Shown here piece by piece: positions 1-5,010 of a stretch of DNA of 11,869 nt. This DNA comes from Brachyspira catarrhinii (GTDB taxonomy: Bacteria > Spirochaetota > Brachyspiria > Brachyspirales > Brachyspiraceae), in contig NZ_SJDU01000032.1 in assembly GCF_005518285.1 (NCBI RefSeq), forward strand, positions 1-11,869. The letters run 5' to 3'. How positions within the stretch are numbered: the stretch's first letter is position 1; each line of letters begins with the position of its first letter. A program made the position numbers and the translations under genes. The notes under the pieces are model-generated. The model ran no database searches and was not told the origin of the DNA. It worked only from the letters and a program-made list of their open reading frames with translations.

Positions 1-372
1 CAATGAGCTATAACTACTTGCCCAATAGTAAAGACTTCTTCCGATAAAATATTGATTTCCTTGAAGTTGAATTTCTATTATTACCGTATCATTATCGTCA
101 GTTATGCATTTCGCTCTGCGCCCTTTAGGGACATCAACTATTGACTCTTTGCCGTCTAAATATTTAGAAAGATTAAAAGGATTTAAAATTTCGACATTAG
201 AAAAAGTTTTAAAATTCGAGTCAATCATTACTCCGTTAATAAAATCCAAAACGATATTTTCATTTCCTCTATCGGAAAATAAATAACGGACGAAACAATC
301 ATTTTTCTTGTTTAAAGTGTCGACTGTAATAATTTCATTTTCGCTATTTTTTAAATATTCAAGTTCGTTCAT
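1..372 (-). CDS. Rpn-family PD-(D/E)XK nuclease / putative transposase, 3' end beyond window
   Basis: The minus strand is open from an ATG at 372 to the left edge, giving 124 residues with no stop. The protein reads like the N-terminal half of the Rpn/PDDEXK_2 family, recombination-promoting nucleases often annotated as putative transposases. Visible marks are FVRYLFSD (27-34), NVEILNPF (59-66), the ESIVDV strand with acidic D80, the IIEIQ strand with E100 and Q102, and the RSLYYWASSYS helix (112-122). D80, E100 and Q102 would be the nuclease centre. Six residues, PKGRRA (82-87), sit between D80 and the next strand and look foreign to the family pattern. No Shine-Dalgarno precedes the ATG, and a near-consensus promoter places the transcript start on the ATG itself. 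Family members occur in many copies in some spirochaete genomes. The family call is fairly sure; activity is unknown because the C-terminal half is not in view. Confidence 0.82.
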   Translation of the reverse strand, partial: MNELEYLKNSENEIITVDTLNKKNDCFVRYLFSDRGNENIVLDFINGVMIDSNFKTFSNVEILNPFNLSKYLDGKESIVDVPKGRRAKCITDDNDTVIIEIQLQGNQYFIGRSLYYWASSYSSL

Positions 373-378
373 AATTTT

Positions 379-406
379 ATTATAACAGAATAAATTAATT
401 TGTCAA
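379..406 (-). promoter_or_regulatory. Sigma-70-type promoter for the Rpn-family gene, possibly leaderless
   Basis: Read on the minus strand, TTGACA (406-401), a 16-bp spacer and TATAAT (384-379) match both consensus hexamers exactly. A start seven bases past the -10 falls at about 372, the A of the ATG, so the mRNA may have no 5' leader. Confidence 0.7.
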
Positions 407-428
407 AATTATATTAAAACATAAAATA

Positions 429-457
429 TTGACAAATAAACGAATTTATATTAATAT
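429..457 (+). promoter_or_regulatory. Promoter for the LacI-family gene
   Basis: TTGACA at 429-434, a 17-bp spacer and TAATAT at 452-457 predict a start near 464 and a leader of about 40 nt before the ATG at 504. The -35 boxes of this promoter and of the divergent nuclease promoter are about 22 bp apart, so a repressor bound here could affect both. Confidence 0.6.
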
Positions 458-503
458 TTCTACAAATAAAAACTATAAAACGAATCGAAATATATAAATT
501 CAA

Positions 504-1496
504 ATGAACGCAAGAAAAACGACTCTCAAATTTATAGCGAAAAAAGCGAATGTGTCCATAGCGACAGTTTCAAGAGTATTAAACGGAAGCGAAAATGTAA
601 ACGAATATACTAAAGATAAAATCAATCGAATAATAGAGTCGGACGGATACCATAAAAAAATAAAAATTGATAAAAAAATTATATCGGTAGTTATTCCAGA
701 TATAACGAATCCTTTTTTCGCAAGTATCATAGAAGGCATAGAAATTACCGCCAATTTATACGGTTATCATATAGTTTTATCGCAATATAGAGAAAACAGA
801 GACATATTGGACAGATATTTTAAAGAAATAAATTCTATAGGAATATCGGGCTATATTATAATTCCAGCTATCGGAAATACGGAATATTTTAACGACATAA
901 TAAAAAAATCCAATGTTCCAATAATCTTTTTAGACAGAAAAGTCGATATAGAAAATGTAAATTATGTGGGAAGCGACAACGAAGAAGGGGCTTATAACGC
1001 GACAAAATATTTAACGGATTTGGGACATAAAAAAATTATTTATATGGCGGGACCGAAAAATATAAGCACGGAAAAAGAAAGATTTAGCGGTTTTATCACG
1101 GCGTTAAACGAAAACGATATAGATTTTGACATGAAAAAATATTATAAAATAGCGAATTTCAATTTTGACGAAAGCTATAAACAAATGAAAGAAATTATAA
1201 AATCAAAATTGGAATACACGGCGATATTTTCGGCATGCGATATTATGTGTTTTGGAATAAAAAAAGCGGCGGAAGAATGCGGAATGTCGATACCAGAAGA
1301 TATTTCTTTGGTAGGTTATGACGATATTCCTTTTTCTTCGATAATCGGACTTACAACCGTATCTTCTCAAGTTTATGAAATGGGAAAGAACGCTGTTTTG
1401 GCTCTTCTAAATATAATAACAGAAAGGACGAAAGAAAATATAAATATAGTTCTTAAACCAAATATAGTAATAAGAAAGACTTGCAAAAAGATTTAA
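504..1496 (+). CDS. LacI/GalR-family transcriptional regulator
   Basis: This 330-residue protein has the full length and layout of the LacI/GalR family. The N-terminal helix-turn-helix spans about residues 7-27, with the recognition segment VSIATVSRVLNGS (17-29). A hinge follows, then a periplasmic-binding-protein-like sensor starting at IISVVIPDITNPFFASIIEG (59-78). Later landmarks are the FLDRKV strand and SLVGYDDIPFSSI near the C-terminus, both typical of sugar- or purine-sensing members. It acts in the cytoplasm as a ligand-controlled DNA-binding dimer. The effector cannot be named. The next gene is apt, which makes a purine-type effector thinkable, but they are 115 bp apart and apt has its own candidate promoter. 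No Shine-Dalgarno is visible in the 20 bases before the ATG, which is unusual for this window. I saw no clear LacI-type palindromic operator nearby. Confidence 0.93.
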   Translation: MNARKTTLKFIAKKANVSIATVSRVLNGSENVNEYTKDKINRIIESDGYHKKIKIDKKIISVVIPDITNPFFASIIEGIEITANLYGYHIVLSQYRENRDILDRYFKEINSIGISGYIIIPAIGNTEYFNDIIKKSNVPIIFLDRKVDIENVNYVGSDNEEGAYNATKYLTDLGHKKIIYMAGPKNISTEKERFSGFITALNENDIDFDMKKYYKIANFNFDESYKQMKEIIKSKLEYTAIFSACDIMCFGIKKAAEECGMSIPEDISLVGYDDIPFSSIIGLTTVSSQVYEMGKNAVLALLNIITERTKENINIVLKPNIVIRKTCKKI

Positions 1497-1519
1497 ATGA
1501 AAATCGTAATATAAAACCG

Positions 1520-1548
1520 TTGATTTTTTACGAAAACGATTATAAAAT
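1520..1548 (+). promoter_or_regulatory. Candidate promoter for apt
   Basis: TTGATT at 1520-1525, a 17-bp spacer and TAAAAT at 1543-1548 predict a start near 1555 and a leader of about 57 nt. The -35 is weaker than elsewhere in the window. A short inverted repeat, AAACGA (1534-1539) with TCGTTT (1557-1562), overlaps it and could be a regulator site, but such repeats are common by chance in AT-rich DNA. Confidence 0.35.
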
Positions 1549-1611
1549 AAAATGTTTCGTTTATTTCAAGTAAAAATTACGATAAAGAATTTTTTAGCGA
1601 GGTAGTCGATT

Positions 1612-2124
1612 ATGGAATTGAAAGATTATATAAGAAATATTAAAGATTATCCAAAAGAAGGAATTTTATTCAGAGATATAACCACATTATTAAAAGACAA
1701 AGACGCTTTCAAATTGGCGATAGATAAAATGGCGGAACAAGTTAAAGATAAAAAAGTCGATTTGATTGTCGGAGCGGAAAGCAGAGGATTTTTAATAGGT
1801 TCGGCTTTGGCTTATAAAATGAACTGTGGCTTTATTCCCGTTAGAAAAAAAGGAAAACTGCCTTATAAAACTATTTCGGAAGAATACGCTTTGGAATACG
1901 GAACGGACACTTTATTTATGCATGAAGACGCGATAAAAAAAGGAGATAATGTTTTGGTTGTGGATGATTTAATCGCTACAGGCGGAACTGCTCTCGCTAT
2001 GATTAAAATGGTTGAAAAATTGGGCGGAAATGTAATAGGCTCTTCTTTTTTAATAGAATTAGAAGAATTAAACGGAAGAAAAGAGATTGAACAATATCCT
2101 ATAAATGTTTTGATTAAATACTAA
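1612..2124 (+). CDS. apt: Adenine phosphoribosyltransferase
   Basis: The 170-residue protein matches the usual size of APRT. It makes AMP and pyrophosphate from adenine and PRPP, the purine-salvage route in the cytoplasm. The N-terminal YPKEGILFRDITTLL (13-27) is characteristic of bacterial APRT, as is VGAESRGFLIG (53-63). The PRPP-binding loop VLVVDDLIATGGT (114-126) carries the paired aspartates and the TGGT turn. RKKGKLPYKT (79-88) is the flexible catalytic loop. A GAGGT ribosome site lies about 10 bases before the ATG. The gene follows the LacI-type regulator in the same direction but with its own candidate promoter. Its TAA at 2122-2124 directly abuts the stop codon of the converging lipoprotein gene, leaving no room for a terminator between them. 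Confidence 0.97.
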   Translation: MELKDYIRNIKDYPKEGILFRDITTLLKDKDAFKLAIDKMAEQVKDKKVDLIVGAESRGFLIGSALAYKMNCGFIPVRKKGKLPYKTISEEYALEYGTDTLFMHEDAIKKGDNVLVVDDLIATGGTALAMIKMVEKLGGNVIGSSFLIELEELNGRKEIEQYPINVLIKY

Positions 2125-2634
2125 TCAGCGATAAGATAAAGAAATACTCGAACGTCCAACGGTTATGAGTCCGATTCCGTTATCGGCTAATTTTATTTGA
2201 ATCGACTGACTTCTGTCAATATCGTCTCCGACTGTCCAAGCGTTTTTTTGAGGCTCGAAAAGTCCGACTTTAACTCCAGCTCCTTTCTCTCCCAAAAATA
2301 TTTTTACATCGTAATATGTTATAACTATTCCTTTATTTCCTCTTACGGTTTCTTCGGCGATTTTCAATGGAGCGACTAAAGATAGATTTTTTATATTCTG
2401 TTCGTTTATATTTTGAGGATTATTTTTTCCCAATACATAATAAGTTTTATCGTCTATTTTTACCGACAAAACTTCTCCGTCAGCTCCGTATTCTTTTATT
2501 GTAATTTTAGGTTTTTCTTCCTCTTTTTTCTCTTCAATCGCTGGCGTAGTTTCTTCTTTTTCTTGAATTTCGGTTATAGTTTTACAACTTGAAAGAAATA
2601 CGATAAAAAATAGAATTAATATATTTCTAAACAT
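2125..2634 (-). CDS. Small lipoprotein of unknown function
   Basis: The 169-residue product begins with a short basic tip and a hydrophobic stretch ending in the lipobox FLSSC, with Cys17 as the predicted lipidated residue. It should therefore be anchored in the cytoplasmic or outer membrane. A charged linker rich in Glu and Lys (about 22-44) follows the cysteine. The rest looks like a compact, mostly beta-strand domain: KITIKEYG, EVLSVKID and KTYYVLGK near its start, and a final strand GLITVGRSSISLSY. I do not recognise a family. GGAG lies about 9 bases before the ATG. The gene converges on apt with abutting stop codons and has a weak candidate promoter of its own. The lipoprotein call is good; the function is unknown. 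Confidence 0.85.
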   Translation of the reverse strand: MFRNILILFFIVFLSSCKTITEIQEKEETTPAIEEKKEEEKPKITIKEYGADGEVLSVKIDDKTYYVLGKNNPQNINEQNIKNLSLVAPLKIAEETVRGNKGIVITYYDVKIFLGEKGAGVKVGLFEPQKNAWTVGDDIDRSQSIQIKLADNGIGLITVGRSSISLSYR

Positions 2635-2652
2635 AAACGCAACTCCAAATTT

Positions 2653-2680
2653 TTTATAATAATAAAATCGTAAAAATCAA
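2653..2680 (-). promoter_or_regulatory. Weak candidate promoter for the lipoprotein gene at 2125-2634
   Basis: On the minus strand TTGATT (2680-2675), a 16-bp spacer and TATAAA (2658-2653) lie just before the GGAG ribosome site. The match is partial and the region is very AT-rich, so this is a suggestion only. Confidence 0.3.
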
Positions 2681-2751
2681 TTATTGTAAAAAATAAAATC
2701 ATTATTATAAATGTCGGAAATAAATTGGATTGTATTATCAATTATTTTATC

Positions 2752-2841
2752 ATTGCAAGGCAGTAATTTGCTTAATTGTATTATTGTTTTACAAATCTTG
2801 TAATGAGGGCGTATTTTTAACATCTGCCCGATTTAAGCAAT
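2752..2841. repeat. Nested inverted-repeat element (ATTGC..GGCAG / CTGCC..GCAAT)
   Basis: ATTGC (2752-2756) pairs with GCAAT (2837-2841), and GGCAG (2759-2763) pairs with CTGCC (2824-2828). A second arrangement pairs TTGCTTAA (2768-2775) with TTAAGCAA (2833-2840). The arms enclose about 60 bp of AT-rich DNA. The outer ATTGC-nn-GGC / GCC-n-GCAAT plan is shared with the shorter hairpin at 11737-11769, which suggests one family of dispersed palindromic elements. It ends 8 bp before a strong promoter. Confidence 0.45.
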
Positions 2842-2849
2842 TTAAGGTA

Positions 2850-2877
2850 TTGACAAATTTTTTAAATATTGTATAAT
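2850..2877 (+). promoter_or_regulatory. Near-consensus sigma-70 promoter facing the five-gene cassette
   Basis: TTGACA (2850-2855), a 16-bp spacer and TATAAT (2872-2877) match both hexamers exactly, with a predicted start near 2884. If it serves the TM2-domain gene at 3194, the leader would be about 310 nt and would hold the tandem repeat and the hairpin. Confidence 0.65.
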
Positions 2878-2881
2878 TAAC

Positions 2882-2896
2882 ACGATATTTAATCGT
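2882..2896. promoter_or_regulatory. Operator-like palindrome over the predicted transcription start
   Basis: ACGAT-ATTTA-ATCGT is a perfect inverted repeat with 5-bp arms. It covers the predicted +1 (about 2884) of the strong promoter, which is where a repressor would block initiation. The arms are short, so chance is possible. Confidence 0.35.
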
Positions 2897-2911
2897 AAAT
2901 GGTAAGTATAT

Positions 2912-3013
2912 ATGGCTAAATTATTACAATATGAAGTTTTGCACGTCAGCCGTCAGCCGTCAGCCGTCAGCATTCTTCTTTGCATTTTATTCAACTTTAT
3001 GTTTACTTACTAA
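2912..3013 (+). CDS. Possible short leader ORF crossing the CGTCAGC repeat
   Basis: An ATG at 2912 opens 33 codons to a TAA at 3011. It begins about 28 nt after the predicted start of the strong promoter. The middle (about residues 11-20) is encoded by the 7-bp CGTCAGC repeat, so each repeat shifts the frame, and gain or loss of one copy would change the downstream frame. The ribosome site is poor. This could be a leader peptide, a decayed gene end, or nothing. I favour non-coding but list it because of its place in the leader. Confidence 0.15.
   Translation: MAKLLQYEVLHVSRQPSAVSILLCILFNFMFTY
2944..2971 (+). repeat. Tandem repeat, CGTCAGC x4
   Basis: Four perfect head-to-tail copies of the heptamer CGTCAGC occupy 28 bp. 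They are strikingly GC-rich against an almost pure A/T background. The unit is not a multiple of three and is short, as in slippage-prone simple repeats. It lies in the long leader of the TM2-domain gene if the 2850-2877 promoter is used. Confidence 0.9.
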
Positions 3014-3107
3014 TTATAAAAGCTATTATATTTATTCAAAACTCTTATTTGAAAAAATTATTTATTCGTTTGAATATTTCTATATATATTTTTATAAAAA
3101 CTATGAA

Positions 3108-3135
3108 TTGTTATTTTGCAATTTTAACATATAAA
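3108..3135 (+). promoter_or_regulatory. Weaker candidate promoter close to the TM2-domain gene
   Basis: TTGTTA (3108-3113), a 16-bp spacer and TATAAA (3130-3135) would start transcription near 3142, about 52 nt before the ATG at 3194. Its -10 overlaps the left arm of the hairpin at 3127-3156. Confidence 0.3.
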
Positions 3136-3156
3136 AAGTATTTGCTTTTTGTATGT
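3127..3156 (+). promoter_or_regulatory. 12-bp hairpin in the leader of the TM2-domain gene
   Basis: ACATATAAAAAG (3127-3138) and CTTTTTGTATGT (3145-3156) pair over 12 bp with one G-U wobble and a 6-nt loop. No T-tract directly follows, so it is not a standard terminator. It lies about 25 nt before the AAGGAG of the next gene. Confidence 0.5.
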
Positions 3157-3193
3157 CAAAATAAATTAAAATTTTTATTTCAAGGAGAAAAAA

Positions 3194-3673
3194 ATGTCAG
3201 AAGAAAACAATCTTCAAGTATCAAATCAAACTACGGTAGTAGGAAACTCGGAAAAGAAATTGGGAAATTGTCTTTTGCTATTTCTATTTTTGGGTTATCT
3301 CGGGGCGCACAGGTTTTATGTCGGTAAAATAGGAACTGCTATTTTATACATAATAACATTAGGCGGTTGCGGTATATGGGCTTTAATTGACCTAATCTCA
3401 ATAGTAACGGGCAATTTCAAAGACAACGAAGGAAAATTTGTTAGAAGTAAGAGAGACGGCACAAAAGAAAAATCCGAGAAGAGTTGGGGAACTTGCTTTT
3501 TGCTATTCTTATTTTTGGGTTATCTCGGGGCGCATAGGTTTTATGTAGGAAAAATAGGGACGGCTATTTTATACATAATAACTCTTGGCGGTTGTGGTAT
3601 ATGGGCTTTGATTGACCTTGTCTCAATAGTAATGGGGAATTTCAAAGATAACGAAGGAAAATTTGTTATATAA
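3194..3673 (+). CDS. Tandem double TM2-domain membrane protein
   Basis: The 159-residue protein is two near-identical TM2 domains after a 23-residue polar N-terminus. Residues 24-83 and 99-158 are each a 60-residue copy, identical at 56 positions, with a 75-residue period. Each copy has the TM2 marks: a first membrane helix (CxLLFLFLGYLGAHRFYVG), the GxHRFY-VGK turn, then a second helix through TLGGCGIWALIDL, with the Asp that TM2 domains keep. A charged linker rich in Lys, Glu and Ser (84-98) joins them. The protein probably spans the membrane four times. The role of TM2 domains in bacteria is poorly defined. AAGGAG lies about 8 bases before the ATG. This is the first gene of a five-gene co-directional run, with a long leader if the strong upstream promoter is used. 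The domain call is secure; the function is unknown. Confidence 0.92.
   Translation: MSEENNLQVSNQTTVVGNSEKKLGNCLLLFLFLGYLGAHRFYVGKIGTAILYIITLGGCGIWALIDLISIVTGNFKDNEGKFVRSKRDGTKEKSEKSWGTCFLLFLFLGYLGAHRFYVGKIGTAILYIITLGGCGIWALIDLVSIVMGNFKDNEGKFVI
3263..3442 (+). repeat. Intragenic 180-bp repeat, copy 1 (TM2 domain 1)
   Basis: This segment encodes residues 24-83 and is matched base for base, apart from 20 differences by my count, by 3488-3667. The two copies start 225 bp apart. Confidence 0.9.
3488..3667 (+). repeat. Intragenic 180-bp repeat, copy 2 (TM2 domain 2)
   Basis: This segment encodes residues 99-158. Of the 20 differences from copy 1, about 16 are synonymous, so both copies appear to have been kept under protein-level selection since the duplication. 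Confidence 0.9.
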
Positions 3674-3683
3674 AATAGGATTA

Positions 3684-3717
3684 TATATGCATAGATTATT
3701 TTTAGTCTATGCATATA
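3684..3717 (+). terminator. Perfect 12-bp hairpin between the TM2 gene and the lipoprotein gene
   Basis: TATATGCATAGA (3684-3695) and TCTATGCATATA (3706-3717) are perfect complements around a 10-nt loop. An A-rich run rather than a T-tract follows on the plus strand, so it is a poor intrinsic terminator. It may instead be an mRNA-stability or processing hairpin. It ends about 9 bases before the AGGAG of the next gene. Confidence 0.4.
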
Positions 3718-3736
3718 AAATTAAATAGGAGAAAAA

Positions 3737-4150
3737 ATGAATAAAATTATACCTTTAATATTTTTAAGTTTATTGTTAGTCGGTTGCGATTTTACTAATT
3801 CAAAAAATCCCGAAACCTCTTGGATAAAATCCGTTAAAGGAAAAACTTTTGCAGATGAGGGAATAAGTTTGATATTCGATGCAAACGGCAACGGTTCTCT
3901 AAAAGTTGATGGCGATACTTCTAATAATGTCTGGGCGGAACTTGGAAAATTAGCCGTTGAAAGTCTTCAATATACCTATGTAAAAGCTATAAATAAAAAC
4001 CAAGCCGTTTATAGCGTGAAAATATTATTTATAACGGCATATTTTGGCTTTAAATTGGATAAAAATAAATTATTTATGACGGAAGCTGCGGATACGCCAG
4101 AAAATATGAATTGGGAAACTATAGGCGAAGAATATTTAACGAAAAAATAA
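3737..4150 (+). CDS. Small lipoprotein of unknown function
   Basis: The 137-residue product has a short Lys-containing tip, a hydrophobic core and the lipobox LLVGC, with Cys17 as the lipidated residue. It is therefore predicted to be membrane-anchored outside the cytoplasm. The mature part starts polar (DFTNSKNPETSW), then reads as a small beta-rich domain with GKTFADEGISLIFDANGNGS (about 35-54), a stretch seen in many small secreted proteins of the lipocalin-like type but not enough to name a family. A Trp-rich end, NMNWETIGEEYL, closes it. AGGAG precedes the ATG. It is second in the five-gene run, 63 bp after the TM2-domain gene. The function is unknown; its company suggests a cell-envelope role, which is inference. 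Confidence 0.83.
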   Translation: MNKIIPLIFLSLLLVGCDFTNSKNPETSWIKSVKGKTFADEGISLIFDANGNGSLKVDGDTSNNVWAELGKLAVESLQYTYVKAINKNQAVYSVKILFITAYFGFKLDKNKLFMTEAADTPENMNWETIGEEYLTKK

Positions 4151-4206
4151 TAATAAAAAATTTAAAGATATTATTAAAATATATAAACAAAAGGAGAAAA
4201 TTAATT

Positions 4207-4935
4207 ATGACAGAAATACAAAAAGAAGAATACTTTGAAAGTAGCGAAGTAAATCAAAAATTATTAAAACTATTTGAATCAAAATGGGGAATAGTTGAAA
4301 AAGTTTGCAATGCCGTAAATGACGAAGAATTATGGACGGTTTTGCATCTTGCATGCGTTCCTCCTAATTATGAGAAAATGAAATATAAAATTCTCATAGT
4401 CGGACAGGAAAATGACGGTTGGGGAATTGAAGACAATGCAAGACTTTCAATGTTTGCGACTTTAGATTTTTTGGATTCAAAAGATTATAACGATAGGCGA
4501 CCGTTTTTTAGTTTTCCGTATAAGTTTTGTAAATCCATAAATAATTTAGGAGATATTCAAGACTCGAAAAAAACATATTTTACTTGGGCTAATTTAAGAG
4601 AATTTTCTTTTAACGAAGCGCCTAAAACTTCATTGGGTAAAGAAGCTCAAAGTATAATCGATAACGAATTTAACATATTGGAAGAAGAAATAAAAATAAT
4701 CAATCCCGATATAGTTTTATTTTTGACGGGGCATAAGTATGATTATCATATAGAAAAACAATTAAAAGGCGTAGAATTTACAACCGTTGGAAATTATGAT
4801 AAAAAACAATTTTCAAGAGTAGAACATGAAGCGTTGCCTAAAAATTCTTTTAGAATATATCATCCATTGTATTTGAGATATAGAAAATTGGAAAACGAAT
4901 ATTTGGAAAGATTAATAAAAGAATGCGGGTTATAA
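4207..4935 (+). CDS. Uracil-DNA glycosylase-superfamily-like protein
   Basis: I chose the ATG at 4207 (242 residues) because GGAG lies 10 bases before it. The open frame extends back to 4111, but that part overlaps the lipoprotein gene. The features look like the UDG superfamily fold: strand-turn YKILIVGQENDGWG (60-73), matching the GQD/E position of motif A; an aromatic-rich middle with YFTWANLREF (124-133); the strand INPDIVLFLTGHKYD (165-179), like the core 'PxxivlLG' strand; and RIYHPLY (216-222), resembling the HPS/HPxP motif B. UDG-fold proteins excise uracil or other damaged bases, but this one lacks a textbook GQDPYH or HPSPLS, so base-excision activity is not assured. It has no signal peptide, so it is cytoplasmic, unlike its exported neighbours. 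It could be a nucleic-acid-binding relative of another use. Confidence 0.55.
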   Translation: MTEIQKEEYFESSEVNQKLLKLFESKWGIVEKVCNAVNDEELWTVLHLACVPPNYEKMKYKILIVGQENDGWGIEDNARLSMFATLDFLDSKDYNDRRPFFSFPYKFCKSINNLGDIQDSKKTYFTWANLREFSFNEAPKTSLGKEAQSIIDNEFNILEEEIKIINPDIVLFLTGHKYDYHIEKQLKGVEFTTVGNYDKKQFSRVEHEALPKNSFRIYHPLYLRYRKLENEYLERLIKECGL

Positions 4936-4957
4936 TTTAAATTTAAAATAATTTGTG

Positions 4958-4990
4958 GCTAAAGGCGGACGATTACGGTTTGCCTTTAGC
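4958..4990 (+). terminator. Strong intergenic hairpin before the Tyr-rich gene
   Basis: GCTAAAGGC (4958-4966) and GCCTTTAGC (4982-4990) pair perfectly. Four more pairs inside, two of them G-U, extend the stem to about 13 bp with a 7-nt loop. The following bases are GATAAAAAAGGAG, with no T-tract, so termination on the plus strand is unlikely. It lies 6 bases before the ribosome site region of the next gene. Confidence 0.5.
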
Positions 4991-5010
4991 GATAAAAAAG
5001 GAGAAATAAA

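Larger units (their letters stand above)
2635..3193. other. 559-bp gene-free stretch with regulatory and repeat elements
   Basis: No convincing gene lies here. From left to right it holds the promoter region of the minus-strand lipoprotein, a nested inverted repeat (2752-2841), a near-consensus plus-strand promoter (2850-2877), a palindrome at its start site (2882-2896), a possible 33-codon ORF (2912-3013) crossing a CGTCAGC tandem repeat (2944-2971), a second weaker promoter (3108-3135) and a 12-bp hairpin (3127-3156). Longer open frames starting at 2931 and 2980 have no ribosome site and read as low-complexity Phe/Tyr/Ile sequence, so they are not called. Confidence 0.6.

Noticed and set aside
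2886..2897. A 12-mer TATTTAATCGTA shared by 2886-2897 and 11856-11867
   Set aside because: Both lie near promoters but at different places relative to the -10 box, and the motif is AT-rich, so chance is likely.
2944..2971. CRISPR-like array
   Set aside because: The repeats are 7 bp, directly adjacent and without spacers; no cas genes are present.
2931..3327. Two overlapping plus-strand open frames starting at 2931 and 2980
   Set aside because: No ribosome sites, Phe/Tyr/Ile-rich low-complexity products, they cross the CGTCAGC repeat, and the second overlaps the well-supported TM2-domain gene in another frame.
4111..4206. Upstream extension of the UDG-like gene to an ATG at 4111
   Set aside because: It would overlap the end of the lipoprotein gene and encodes a Lys/Ile-rich stretch, and the GGAG site fits the ATG at 4207.
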